Below are positions 1-11,098 of a DNA stretch of 64,000 bases, one piece after another. The notes below the pieces were generated by a model. That model searched no databases. It was not told the origin of the DNA and was given only the letters and a program-made list of their open reading frames with translations. The DNA comes from Puffinus mauretanicus (taxonomy: Eukaryota > Chordata > Aves > Procellariiformes > Procellariidae): assembly GCA_023333565.1 (NCBI GenBank), contig JAJKFH010000115.1:248001-312000 (forward strand), in the 5' to 3' direction. Position numbers and translations under genes: made by a program. How positions within the stretch are numbered: position 1 is the stretch's first letter; every line of letters starts with the position of its first letter.

Positions 1-139
1 TATAACAAAGGAAGAAATAATTTAAGTTGCTTTTTTTTTCCCCTCCAAGTTCATTAATAAATTACTGGATTTCTGGATTTATAAAAAATCACCCACTTCT
101 TATGCTACAAAACCAACAGCCTAACAACATGTGTCTTAC

Positions 140-203
140 CTCTCTCTGAGTAACAGTTTCCATGATGGTCCCAAAAGCAGGAATTGTTGCAATCCTTACT
201 GAA
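140..203 (-). CDS. RELCH: RELCH exon 24 (HEAT repeat, leftmost exon)
   Basis: The 64-nt exon runs from phase 2 to phase 0. One base completes the Ile or Phe codon from exon 23a or 23b; it then encodes SVRIATIPAFGTIMETVTQR and E. The acceptor is GTTGTAG and the donor gtaaga. SVRIATIPAFGTIM is the second helix of a HEAT repeat. The remaining C-terminal part of RELCH, about 177 residues in mammals, lies to the left of the window. Confidence 0.96.
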
Positions 204-386
204 CTACAACAGAAAAATAGAGTCTTTAAGATGTATTAAACATTAAGAATAAAATTAATTAAAAATAAAGCAAAATTTAAAAATTAGTACTTTAAGTTAC
301 ATTAGTTTCTAGCAATGACAAAACAAAAAAAGCAGACCAGGAAAAAGACAGACAGGATTAACTCAAGGTCTCAATCTGAAACTCAC

Positions 387-469
387 AATTCAGGATCACT
401 GGACAAGGTAACAAGGGCCGGAGCAACCCGCTTGTCAACTAAGGCTTCACTCATGCCTCGAAGAGTCAG
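387..469 (-). CDS. RELCH: RELCH exon 23b, alternative copy of a duplicated exon
   Basis: The 83-nt exon runs from phase 0 to phase 2. It encodes LTLRGMSEALVDKRVAPALV then TLSSDPE, and ends TT, giving Phe before SVR when joined to exon 24. The acceptor is GTTTACAG and the donor gtgagt. It is the twin of exon 23a, 668 nt away. Spliced directly after 23a it would be read as ATC then TGA, an immediate stop, so a functional transcript must use one or the other. The segment that stays the same (TLSSDPE) forms the turn of the HEAT repeat; the variable residues lie on the preceding helix. Confidence 0.95.
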
Positions 470-1137
470 CTGTAAACCAGTCAACATGCAATAAAAAATG
501 GTTTGGTAAAATTGAAGAACTGGGTTAGCTGTGACTGAGGACGGGCAGGTAAGACTCTTGGGGTTTTTCTTGGTTTAGTCACCCACACAAGACATTAAAA
601 CAATTAAGACTCTATTCATGCTGTGGCATTTATTAGTAACAACCTGTTAGTGAGATTAGCAAAGCATCCCTCCTTAGCTTGAAAGAAATACCACATCAGA
701 ATGTCCAGGAAATTAAGTACTACGGTTGTCTATCAGAAATTATACAGCCAAAACTATTTTGTACATCACTAATGCAGATGATATTTAATTTTGCAGTAGT
801 AAAGCTGATAGCATTACAGAACATATTAATATCCAGCTTTCTGCTAGAAATTATGGAAGCAAATTTCAAAAACAAGAATATGATTAAATATAAAAACCCA
901 TAAAAATTAAATGACATTGATTTAAGTTTTCTATTTAAACTTTATTCAGCAGTTTTATCCAGTTTAGTTCTAGGTGTTGCAATAAACCTTTTTATTTACA
1001 AATAAGTAATTTAAAAGTTACATTTGTTTAAAAGTAATTCAATTTTTGTTCAGCTAGAATAAGAAACAGAACTGATGGTTATTTCTTCCTAAGTATTAAG
1101 AGGGATGCTAGGTATATAAGACAGTCAGGAAACTTAC
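470..1137 (-). other. RELCH: RELCH intron between exons 23a and 23b (668 nt)
   Basis: This AT-rich stretch separates the duplicated exons. At 668 nt it is too long for simple steric blocking between the 23a donor and the 23b branch point. A 74-codon plus-strand open frame and a 65-codon minus-strand open frame lie inside it with no recognisable similarity. Confidence 0.82.
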
Positions 1138-1220
1138 ATTTCAGGGTCACTGGAGAGAGTAATGAGAGCAGGAACAACTCTCTGAGCTACCAGAGTTTCA
1201 TGTACCCCCTTCACCAACAG
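1138..1220 (-). CDS. RELCH: RELCH exon 23a, alternative copy of a duplicated exon
   Basis: The 83-nt exon runs from phase 0 to phase 2. It encodes LLVKGVHETLVAQRVVPALI then TLSSDPE, and ends AT, so that joined to exon 24 it gives Ile before SVR. The acceptor is CATTCAG and the donor gtaagt. It is homologous to exon 23b (387-469): same length, same phases, 17 of 27 residues identical. It encodes the first helix of the HEAT repeat completed by exon 24. I recall human RELCH isoforms that differ in exactly this segment, but I cannot confirm that here. Confidence 0.95.
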
Positions 1221-4200
1221 CTGAATGGTCGGAGCAGGGGGGTATCACAGGTGATGCACGGAAAGAGCGAGCACAGTATCATGGGAAGAAGAACGGCACA
1301 ACCAAGAGAGAGAAAGAAAAAAACACAAAAAGCAAACCAAAATTAGAAGCTAAGCAAATACTGCTACACTAGTGCTTCATATATGCAAAGGCATGAAGAA
1401 AGCTGAAGTGGTCTGGCAATCAGCACAAACCTGACAAATTCAACAATATGATAATGTTTTCTCTATTTTCAGCTATTTTAAAACTTGAACTCTCAACAGT
1501 TTAGCAAGTAATTATGTATTGTAATTCAAATTCTAATATAATTATGTATTATAATGATGTATAGTTAAATACTAAAGCGATGCAAATTTGAGTTTGACAG
1601 TTTAATCTAAATGCTGTCCCTAACTCAATGGAATGGTACTTGTTATAGTAGGTGGCTGTCACATGCAAAAGAGACGTCTTTAGCTAGGCCAAATGCGTGT
1701 AGTTTTCCCGCATGATCCCGAGTGATACCTTTCAGACCTTTTACAGTGTGACAAACAGCACCTTCGCACATGCCACTAAGCTTTCCTCATTCAGGACTAT
1801 TTTAGATTTAACCGCCATCCAGGCAGTATGTATGTGAAAATTCCCAAGTTTCCCTTGTTGGTCTATGCAGGTAGAAAATGGAGAATCCTTGGATTATCCA
1901 TGAAATGTATTTCACTAAGTCTCTTTGCAAACTAAGGAAGAGATGTATTTCTTGCAATACATCCCAAATGTTAAAAGCTGAGATCACAGTGAAGTTTATT
2001 GCCCATAGATATGTGGAAATTGTTTGAATTTAGATGTTCCCAGGTGATTTTTTTTTTTTTTAACATTACTTATGTAGCTATACATAAGCATACATTTGCT
2101 GCCTATGTAGTAGATGCCCTTTACATGTTGTCTACATATGAAAACCTACCAATTTTCAAAAATGACAAGTTCCAAACTTTCTCCATATTCAGCAAAAGTT
2201 TTTTTGACTGCATTAATAAAAAAGGGAAAGCCTTGATATTTCCATTTTGTATCTCATGTAAGGAAGTCTGCATATATTTGCTGGTTTTAGGAGATAAACA
2301 CAAAAGGCTTATCAGTAGTTTTTGCGAGAAATTTGAAATGTTTTTTTAATATTTAGCTATATTCTAATTACTCAAATTACATAATGAACACAAATTAAAT
2401 TCTATGCTTTTCCCCCCAGCAGTGTAACAAGAGAACACTAAGTTCCATAGGGCATGGGGAAAGCAGTAGCTGTCAGTATATCACACTACTAAAAGCAGGC
2501 AATATTTACACCCTCTAACTAGAGAGGGTTTTACATTCTGCTGTTTGTTTAAGCATTCCTGCTTTACCAACTTTGAATTTAAAACAAAGTAAATTATGAA
2601 AGATTGGAAGGAACCTGACTTTCCAGAAGCCTTCTATACAAAGCAGTAATTTTTATTAAGCAATATTCGTGTGTGCATGTATGTACATGCATGCACGGGT
2701 GCACACATGCACTGAACATATTGCAGCCTTATAGATAATAACTGGAGAAGGAAGAATGGGGAGAGAATTGTTAAGCTGTGTAAGGAACGTATGCATTATT
2801 GCTGCAAAGCACCTGGAGGGGGAAAGCTGCAGCTTCCTATACCTGTTATTCAGAAAGTATTAGGAATGTCAGTTCAACTACTACATTTTAACATTAATAC
2901 ATTTCACAATTATTTATGAGTGGCAACAACTTAAAGTGCTGATGTGTTGAGCTTATGGGCTACTCTTCAAACAGCTGTTAAGGACATAGCTCGCTGTTTG
3001 ACTACAATGATCTTACTCTCATATATAGATTTACCAATTTTCCCATTGATTAAAATAGAGAATGCTTACTATTTTCAATTTTGAAAAAACAGGGACTTGA
3101 GTTTTCTTTACTCATCTTAATTTCGAGAAATTACTAAAGGTAATGTAGTGCTTTGAAAAAAATGCTTGGGATTTGTATAAATAGCAAACAATTAAGAATC
3201 ATCTCAGCTTCATTACTATGTGGGCTGCCACCCTTTTAATTATGGTAAAGCATGGTAAACAGCATCGTTCTGTCTTACAGAAAATAAAACATGCTTTATA
3301 ATTCAAGTGTTATTTTGAAGTGTTCCTACCCTTGAACCTAAACAGACCAACAAAGCTTGTAACTCAACTATGTGCTTCATGTTCAAACCAGCAGCAATCA
3401 AATCTGTTTGCATTAACATTCAAATAGGAAACTACTGACTGAAAACATTAACACAGAAGCAACAGAAACAGCTGGATTGGCAAAGCCATGTAGCAGCAAA
3501 GCCATGTAGCAGCATGTCAGGTTACAGCGAGACAGACAATGCAAATCCTGTTTTGATTCCTCTAGATCAATGTGTGATCATTACTTATGCATACTACACC
3601 TTAAAAATGGCAGCACAAAGCTTCCTGCCCCCAAAGGAGAGAAGGGGTAGAATGACTCCAAATCACTTCTATGTCCTTCCAATCCTGAACAGACTGTAAA
3701 GGTTTGGTAATGCAGCCTGGCAGGCCCAAATCATGGCAGTCTCCGTGCTGCTGCACAGACCACTGTGCTGCTCAGAATCTTTATAGTTCTCATATAGCTG
3801 TCCTGCAGGTGACATACTCTTTATCTCATTATCTAATCGCTGGGCTTTGCCATTCAGCAGCCTCTGAGATGTCAGAAATTCCTTGAATGAAGGAATCTTC
3901 CAAAAGTGAAACCAATTATTACCACCTCTTTACACAGGTGACTTCCCAATTTTACATACTGCCATGTATAATTATGTATGCTATGGCTATCAAGGATGTG
4001 GCAATATGATACTATTTTCAAGTGAGAAAAAGTGTCTGCAACGAAGTTGCCTATGGTTTAGTAAAAATTGAAGTATACTAGGAAACAAGCAATCAAATAG
4101 CATGCAGGACTGCCTAAAAATAATCAAGGTGCAGTTGAATTTGAAAAGAAACTGCAACCAAGACAACAGCCTGTTGTAACTGAGGTCTTTCACATGTTTG

Positions 4201-5503
4201 GCTAATGCTTATGGAAAAAAAAAAAAGCAAGCTTATTATTATGAGTATAAAATATAAGCAATATCCTTGATAGATTAAAACAAAAGAAAGAAAACAAACA
4301 CACACCAACTCAAAAATATTTTAAGGGTAACCAAAAATTGCCATCTCCTTTTTAAAGGGAGAGGAGGGGGGAAAAAAAAAACCAAACAAGACAAGGTTGG
4401 ATGTTTTCAGCTGAAGTCTCAGGATATGTCTTAAAGTGGTTGTTTAGTGCTTTATCTGCAATGACTTGCAGAATTGCAGTAAAGAACACTAATGGTTATG
4501 TTAAGTGCTTTTTTTTCCCAAGGCAAACTTGAGATTTGTTTATGCAAATGGATGCAAGGTGGCAGGTTCAGCTAAAGGTCCACTGCAAAGCTAACCCAAA
4601 TGAGTCAAATGTGGAAGAAACACACACAAAAAAAGAAATGGATGGTGATAGTGTAATTAGGAATATTTCTTTCTAACTTTTTTAAAAAAAAAAAAAAGGT
4701 AATCTCTTTGTTTAGCAAGTGGAGGATGTCCCAGAGTTTTTGTATATGCCTGTTTTAATTAACACTTGATGAAACAAAGGCATGATGTGGAAATAAAAGC
4801 AAACTTATTAGTTACATGTAACACTCTCTACCCTGAACAAATTTATAGATGTTAAGGGAAAGATGAAGCTGTCACTATGTGGCAAGTAAAGTAATCATAC
4901 ATTATTTTAAGTTTTACAAAAAATACAAAATTGTTTAAATGTATGTTTTTGCCACCATATTTGGCACCAATGGAAACTAGTTTGAATTACAATGCAAGTG
5001 CATTGCACACACAAAAGTATTGAAAACTGATAACTTGTGAATTAGGCTACTGATGATGTGTTGAATAGCAAAAGCAAATGTTAAAATTCAGAGAGATGCT
5101 TGTTTATGTTTATCTACAGACTAAGCAAACACATTTGACAACGTATTTAATTCTGGTTTGAACACAGTTTAGCAATGAAATGCATTTTCATAATCAGAAA
5201 GTGTTTTTCAGCATGCAATAATCAGAATGCCACAATCAAGTCAGCAGATCAAAGAACACATACACAGTTACTACAGAAACATCTTGCAAGTAGCTAATGA
5301 CACATTGCTTAATGAAAGATGTGCTGTTGAACAGAGAACAGATACAGAAACAACTGCACAACAACTTCCTGCTCCATCACACAGTACACAACTTATTTAA
5401 GCCATTTGTAATTTTTAAGAATGTAGTAATATTATCTGAATCACTGTTTTTAAAAATAAACTCTAGTTTTAAAAAGGTGTAAAAAAGTTTGGATAACACT
5501 TAC
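1221..5503 (-). other. RELCH: RELCH intron 22 (4.3 kb) before the alternative exon pair
   Basis: This intron precedes exon 23a and holds no recognised transposon or gene. It contains a 16-nt perfect tandem duplication at 3481-3512 and A/T-runs (2047-2060, 4216-4226, 4679-4697). Because it lies just upstream of the 23a/23b choice, regulatory elements for splicing may be here, but I cannot identify them by eye. Confidence 0.78.
3481..3512. repeat. 16-nt perfect tandem duplication
   Basis: The unit CAAAGCCATGTAGCAG occurs twice in direct succession (3481-3496 and 3497-3512), in RELCH intron 22. Confidence 0.95.
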
Positions 5504-5603
5504 CTCAAACATTCTAGCAGCTGTACATCGAACAAGAGCAGAAGTATGGACAACTCCATACCATAAGACAGTTAATAGCAGCTCATGATAAGCTGGGTTT
5601 GCA
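5504..5603 (-). CDS. RELCH: RELCH exon 22 (HEAT repeat)
   Basis: The 100-nt exon runs from phase 2 to phase 0. It completes Gly and encodes ANPAYHELLLTVLWYGVVHT then SALVRCTAARMFE. The second helix (SALVRCTAARMFE) is a typical HEAT B-helix. It is followed by 4283 nt of intron and then by a choice between the two duplicated exons at 1138-1220 and 387-469. The donor is gtaagt. Confidence 0.96.
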
Positions 5604-6190
5604 CTAAAAGAAAACAGTTGGGCAATCAAAAAAACCTCCCGAACCCTAAGTATGTTCTTTGCCTACAAAATGTAGGCTCAAGAATCCACTGCTCAACAAA
5701 TCTAAAACTCCAACATTTATCCTTTCTGAAGGATACATAACATTTGTCTCATTCTGAAGGACATGAAACTCATGTTGCTGTCTAGAAAGTATGTTGCATT
5801 TTGAAGTTCTTTGTTTTTTTAAAACAACTTTAAGAATATAATTTTCAGTAAATTATGATACTGAACTGAATGCAAATACATATCTAGAACACATAATAAT
5901 AGTATTGAAAATACAAAATTAATTTCCATTTTATTCCTCAATGACTGATTTTTGCGGTTTTTTTTTGTTTGGTTTTTGGTGTTTCTTTTTTACACTTCAG
6001 AATTTTTTTACCGCTACATTTTTAATCCAGAAATTAAAAGTTTAAATCTTGTGAAACACCAAGGAAAAAAAGCAAGTATACCCTTTATTCACCCAAAGCA
6101 TCAGTTATTAAAATTACAGCCAGATTAGCAGCTTTTAATAAAAACTTCTAATGTATTTAGATCTAGTCAACTCCAAGGTATATTCTTTAC
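5604..6190 (-). other. RELCH: RELCH intron 21 (587 nt), no recognised content
   Basis: AT-rich intron between exons 21 and 22 with T-rich runs near 5963-6000. Nothing else was seen. Confidence 0.8.
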
Positions 6191-6297
6191 CCCAGTTCCA
6201 CAAAGGAAGCTTTCAGACTATCAAGAGGAGCATGAGATAGTGAAAGCATGGTCATTACATCTTCCAAGAATCCAACTAACAGCTTGCGATCTTCTTC
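6191..6297 (-). CDS. RELCH: RELCH exon 21
   Basis: The 107-nt exon runs from phase 0 to phase 2. It encodes EEDRKLLVGFLEDVMTMLSL then SHAPLDSLKASFVEL, and ends with two G of a Gly codon. The acceptor is TTTCTTTCAG and the donor gtaaag. It forms a helical pair of HEAT type. Confidence 0.96.
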
Positions 6298-7179
6298 CTG
6301 AAAGAAGAGTGCACAAACGCTGAATGTAGTAGAAGCATTGCTGCGGTTGTGATGACCTACAGCTATGAAAGAGACAAACTATGAATGAGAACAAACTAGA
6401 TTTAGCCTTTAACAATCTTTCATGAATTTAAAAAATGTGGTTTAAGAACAAGAACCTTTCAAAGCAAACACAAGAAGAGACTGTATTTCTGTATTCCATC
6501 AACTAAGCACATACTCGTGCATAAATTACCCAAATTGTTTTACTAAAGAAACTTTTAAGAAGAGTACTTAAACACTTTCATGGCTCCTGACAGTTTGTGA
6601 TTGCTTACAGTCCACTAAACATCTGTAAGATGATGAAGTATTTATTTTTTCCTGTAAGCTACGTATAACGCCAGTCCATAACTGCTGGTTACTGGAGGAT
6701 TGGGTGGTATTATTTATGGAGTGCTTATTTTAGTACTAGGTAACACTAAAATTTTAAGACTCCAACTATGCCCAAAATGGCGATTTACCTGCTTATCTTT
6801 TTCAATAAATTTTGCAAAATTATGTTTGCAGGGGTTACAATTAAATGGCCAAGAACCCATTTATGGAATAACATCAATATTTTTGATAGAGGCACATGGC
6901 AGCTGTCAATGTCTGAGAGTTAGCAGTGGTGAAGATGCCAAATGTCATTTTAAGTTTTACTGAATTCAGGTTTTAACACTGATGACTATCGTCTAAATCT
7001 AGTAGACAACCTGACTAGAGAACTTTGCTTTTAAATGTGTTTACAGCTGTCCACTTATCTACCTATCTTCAAAGCACAAGAGCACTGTAAATTTTCAAAG
7101 AAAACAGTAAGGATTTTTGCGTAGAATAAGTTTTACATATTATTATACATTTAACAAAGAAACAGAAAAACAAACCTAC
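6298..7179 (-). other. RELCH: RELCH intron 20 (882 nt), no recognised content
   Basis: Intron between exons 20 and 21, AT-rich. An 87-codon plus-strand open frame (6700-6963) has no recognised similarity. Confidence 0.8.
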
Positions 7180-7259
7180 CTGAATATAACATGTAAGGAC
7201 CCCTGTTGCATAGATGGGAACTGTGGCTTTTGTTAGCACTCCATTACCTGCTGTGGAAT
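7180..7259 (-). CDS. RELCH: RELCH exon 20
   Basis: The 80-nt exon runs from phase 1 to phase 0 and encodes STAGNGVLTKATVPIYATGV then LTCYIQ after completing Asp. It is closely conserved with mammals as I recall. The acceptor is TTTCATTAG and the donor gtaggt. The adjoining intron on its upstream side carries a TG/TA microsatellite starting 36 nt from the acceptor. Confidence 0.95.
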
Positions 7260-7294
7260 CTAATGAAACACAGTGAAGAATTTAGGTTTTACAT

Positions 7295-7440
7295 ATGTGT
7301 GTGTGTGTAATATGTATGCTATATATTTTTTATATATATAAGGTAGACTTATATGTGTGTATTATAAGTATTTTATATATAGTCACCTTTTTATATATAC
7401 ATGAAGAATTTATATACATATATATGCATATATACATGCA
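7295..7440. repeat. TG/TA microsatellite and AT-rich tract
   Basis: A TG dinucleotide run at 7296-7308 is followed by interrupted TA-rich repeats (TATATA, ATATGTGTGTAT) to about 7440. It lies in the 417-nt intron between exons 19 and 20, starting 36 nt from the exon 20 acceptor. Likely polymorphic in length. Confidence 0.85.
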
Positions 7441-7676
7441 CACACGTGCTAAATAATGCTCAAGTGGTATTTGGATTTGAGATTTTATTTGTACTTTACA
7501 CACAATCTACAACTTCAGAATGTTCCATTCAGATTAAGATCAGATTTTCAACATTTCAGAAAGATGACAAATTTGAGAACTGCAGTTTGAAAATGTTATT
7601 TGAACAAGAGACTGACAGTTTTTTTCCAGTTGTGGTTAAGGTCAATTTTTATTCATTTGAGTAAAAAGCTACTTAC

Positions 7677-7725
7677 CTATGTTTTCCTCAGACAGTCTTA
7701 AGATTTCTTGGAACTGTGGTTTTAC
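7677..7725 (-). CDS. RELCH: RELCH exon 19 (49-nt small exon)
   Basis: This 49-nt exon, phase 0 to phase 1, encodes VKPQFQEILRLSEENI and one base of the next Asp codon. The acceptor is TTGTATAG and the donor gtaagt. Found by splice sites and by continuity with exons 18 and 20, both of which fit only with this exon between them. It is the smallest exon in the window. Confidence 0.95.
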
Positions 7726-8803
7726 CTATACAAAGGATAATGAATCCCATAAGAAGAAAACCTGTTACCAGTGTCAATTAACTTAGGAAAAAATTAAGAA
7801 TTAAAAAAACCCAATTAACCGAAAAAGGACATTTTGAGGGTACAGAAAGAAAAAACCCTTTAAAAATCACAGACATCTTTTACAAAAATTGAAAGTATGA
7901 CACAAGAGAGTAAAAATTTCTATTGAGTACCCACACTGAGGTAGCAGTGTTTAGCACTCCTGATACCAAAAGTTGAAGTCTCTTGGCAATATGCTTAGTT
8001 GGGCTTTATGTTTTATGGTTTTACCAAGCTATATGTAAAAAAAAAAAAAACTTTTAGTTTTATGTCTTTGCTGTCCATGGAGTGCTCTCTTCCAAAATAT
8101 AGCTGTGATAATCACTCTCAGAACAATTTTATAGAAGCAAGAGTTCTAAAGATAACTTACAGAAGGGGCTTTCAAAGACCAGTGACTGGTTTTAATCTCC
8201 CCTCTGGAAGAAGCACATAACGCTAACCCTGTTTTGTAATTTTAACTTTAGGTAATCCTCTCGTGTTTTATAATTTCCCTTTAAAATATTTTTGAATTAT
8301 ATTTAGAAGTTATTTTATTGAGAAAAATGATATATTTCCTTGATAAAAATGTTTAGATATCATCTACAGAAAGTATTCCGGGCAGGGAAAGCAATAATTT
8401 TAAATTTCCAATCAAGTACAGGCTGGAGTACTTATATACACCACAAACACTAAACAGTATGCTGTTCTGAAGAAAGAAAATTGTTAAATCACTAGAATTA
8501 GGATGATCTCTCCCACTCTCTATGCCATTCACAAAGAAAATATCAAGAATACAGTTTAAAAAAAAAATCCCTCCTTGTTGGGCAAGATGAGAAGGCCATT
8601 CCAAAATGGTCAAAAACAGAAGCCAAAAGGACGCAAACAGAGGTTTAAAAATAGCAGGTTTAAATGTACTTATGGAAAAGCATCAGTGCGACATGCAAAT
8701 ATAAATGGTCACTTAAAGTGTGGATATTCAGACACACTGTAAATATGGAGAATATATATTATCAAGGTACTCGTTTTGTAGAATATTTAAGGTAATATCT
8801 TAC
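7726..8803 (-). other. RELCH: RELCH intron 18 (1.1 kb), no recognised content
   Basis: AT-rich intron between exons 18 and 19, with an A-run near 8036-8050. Open frames on both strands show no similarity. Confidence 0.8.
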
Positions 8804-8927
8804 CTTAGTGTTTGTAAAAATTTTCCCGAATGTCCTACAAAGTCTCCAGAAAAATCTAGAGAACTCATGGACACAGGCAGTTGATGCTACATTGATCTTG
8901 CCAACTATTTCTATAAGCTGTGGTAGC
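8804..8927 (-). CDS. RELCH: RELCH exon 18
   Basis: The 124-nt exon runs from phase 2 to phase 0. After one base completing Leu it encodes LPQLIEIVGKINVASTACVH then EFSRFFWRLCRTFGKIFTNTK. The aromatic-rich FSRFFWRLCRTFG helix is a distinctive RELCH feature. The acceptor is TTTTTAG and the donor gtaaga. Confidence 0.96.
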
Positions 8928-9485
8928 CTAAAAATCAGGAAACAAAAGGATATTAAATACTACTCTGAACTTTTGTTTCTCTCCAGTTATACTGTATAAA
9001 TTTACTGTTTATATCAATAAGTATATATGTACAGCACTACTGGTTACAATAAAATTATCTACATGTTCTGTACAATTCCTGACCCTTGAAGAAGGCAAGG
9101 GTTTAAATGCTAGAAAAGTCTGACCTGTATTCTCAAACATCTCTTACTGCAGCACAGTGTATTTCATGAGATATTCAGAATACAACAACCTTCACTTCAA
9201 CAGAGAACTGACTATACTAGTGCAAAGATAAAAGAAACTGTTTTTTTGGAGCAAGTAGTTACCTACACATTCTGCCAGATAGTTGGTATTTTCTGAATAA
9301 GGTCAAAGTCAATTCAGTATGAAAATTAAAACACCTAACAAAAATTCAATTTTTCCTCTTTAATAATTCTTAAACACAATCATACTTAAAATTCTTATGC
9401 TTAACAATTGTTAAACATAATCATGCTTAAGAATATTAATTTTGACACATTTTAAAATTAGGGATAATAAGACAAATTAACTCAC
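8928..9485 (-). other. RELCH: RELCH intron 17 (558 nt) with local duplication
   Basis: Intron between exons 17 and 18. It contains a 20-nt direct repeat with two mismatches (9370-9389 and 9411-9430) and the 14-nt palindrome TTAACAATTGTTAA at 9401-9414. Confidence 0.8.
9370..9430. repeat. Spaced direct repeat with central palindrome
   Basis: TTAAACACAATCATACTTAA at 9370-9389 recurs as TTAAACATAATCATGCTTAA at 9411-9430 (18 of 20 identical), with the palindrome TTAACAATTGTTAA at 9401-9414 between and overlapping them. It looks like a local AT-rich duplication. Confidence 0.85.
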
Positions 9486-9642
9486 AGTTGATTGACTACC
9501 CATAGCAAAGTCTCCCAGCCTGTGGTACCCTCATGTTCTAGCTGATAGTCATACAGTTGCAACAACACTGCTAATTGTTCGCGGCTTCCAATGATGATGG
9601 CCACATCCTGAAGAGGCGATACAGGTCGGGGAAATCTAGTGA
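9486..9642 (-). CDS. RELCH: RELCH exon 17
   Basis: The 157-nt exon runs from phase 1 to phase 2. It encodes TRFPRPVSPLQDVAIIIGSR, then EQLAVLLQLYDYQLEHEG, then TTGWETLLWVVNQ. This is the conserved RELCH segment with the LQLYDYQLE core. The acceptor is ATTACAG and the donor gtgagt. It sits only about 200 nt left of the antisense CR1 copy beginning near 9845. Confidence 0.95.
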
Positions 9643-9844
9643 CTGTAATAGCAGAGAAAAAGCTATCATGAACAACAGAAGATGAAAATACCTTGGAGGT
9701 GATGTCAGTAAAGATAGCTAAGGAAGTCTGAAACTCTTTAGTGCCCTCTGTATATGGTTATCAAATTGCTTTTTAAAAATCAGTGAGTTAAATCCATCTC
9801 TGAAACGATTACACAGCCCTCACTTAAAAAGAGAAAACGCCGGT

Positions 9845-11098
9845 ACAGGGAGATTATGGATTATCATCACCAGCATGGCTTCACCACGGGCAAATCTTGC
9901 CTGACCAACCTAGTGGCCTTCTATGATGGAGTGACTACATCAGTGGACATGGGAAGAGCGATGGATACCATTTATCTGGACCTCTGTAAGGCCTTTGACA
10001 CAGTCCCCCACAACATCCTTCTCTCTAAATTGGAGAAATATGGATTTGATGGGTGGACTTTTCAGTGGATAAGAAATTGGCTGGATGGTCGCATCCACAC
10101 AGTAGTGCTCAATGGCTCAACGTCTAGATGGAGACCAGTGACGAGTCGTGTCCTGCAGGGGTCTGTGTTGGAAGCAGTACCATTTAATATCTTCATCAAT
10201 GACATGGATAGTGGGATCGAGTGCACCCTCAGCAAATTTGCAGACTACACGAAGCTGAGTGGTGCGGATGACACACCCGAGGGATGGGATGTCATCCAGA
10301 GGGACCTGGACAAGCTCGAGAAGTGGGCCTGTGTGAACCTCATGAGCTTCAACAAGGCCAAGTGCAAGGTCCTGCACCTGGGCCGGGGCAACCCCCGGTA
10401 TTAATACAGGCTGGGGGATGAAGGGATTGAGAGTAGCCCTGCCCAGAAGGACTTGGGGGTACGGGTGGATGAAAAGCTGGACAAGAGCCAGCAATGTGTG
10501 CTTGCAGCCCAGAAGGCCAACCATATCCTGGGCTGCACCAAAAGAGTGGCCAGCAGGTCAAGGGAGGTGATTCTGCCCCTCTACTCTACTACTGCATCCA
10601 GCTCTGGAACCCTCAGCACAAGAAAGACATGGACCTCTTGGAGCGGGTCCAGAGGAGGGCCACAAAAATGATCAAGGGGATGGAATGCCTCTCCTGTTGA
10701 GGACAGGCTGAGAGAATTGGGGTTGTTTAGCCTGGAGAACAGAAGGCTCCGAGGAGACCTTATTGCAGCCTTTCAGTACTTAAAGGGGGCTTATAAGAAA
10801 GACGGGGACAGACTTTTTAGCAGGGCCTGTTGCGACAGGACAAGTGGTAATGGTTTTAAACTAAAAGAGGGTAGATTTAGACTAGCTATAAGGAAGAAAT
10901 TTTTTACGATGAGGGTGGTGAAACACTAGAACAGGTTGCCCAGAGAGGTGGTAGATGCCCCATCCCTGGAAACATTCAAGGTCAGGCTGGATGGGGCTCT
11001 GAGCAACCTGATCTAGTGGAAGATGTCCCTGCTCATTGCAGGAGGGTTGGACTAGATGACCTTTAAAGGCCCCTTGCAACCCAAACCACTCTATGATC
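9845..11098 (+). mobile_element. CR1 LINE copy 1, 5'-truncated, reverse transcriptase half
   Basis: This copy lies on plus, antisense to RELCH, in the intron between exons 16 and 17. An open frame at 9856-10404 gives the middle and end of a CR1-type reverse transcriptase: [15 protein letters not shown], then [10 protein letters not shown], then [11 protein letters not shown]. The frame then stops at a TAA just after GRGNPRY. The later part continues in other frames to about 11098 ([36 protein letters not shown]). The catalytic motif reads FADY at about 10239-10250 instead of the FADD usual in this family, so the enzyme would be dead. The 5' end is missing, as is normal for CR1. The 3' end is decayed (CTCTATGATCC). 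Confidence 0.93.

Noticed and set aside
1999..2349. A 116-codon plus-strand open frame in RELCH intron 22
   Set aside because: The translation is Phe/Lys-rich, as expected of AT-rich noise, and resembles nothing I know.
9856..10404. A 182-codon plus-strand frame that could be called a host gene
   Set aside because: It is the reverse transcriptase of a truncated CR1 LINE with a damaged catalytic motif and broken downstream frames.
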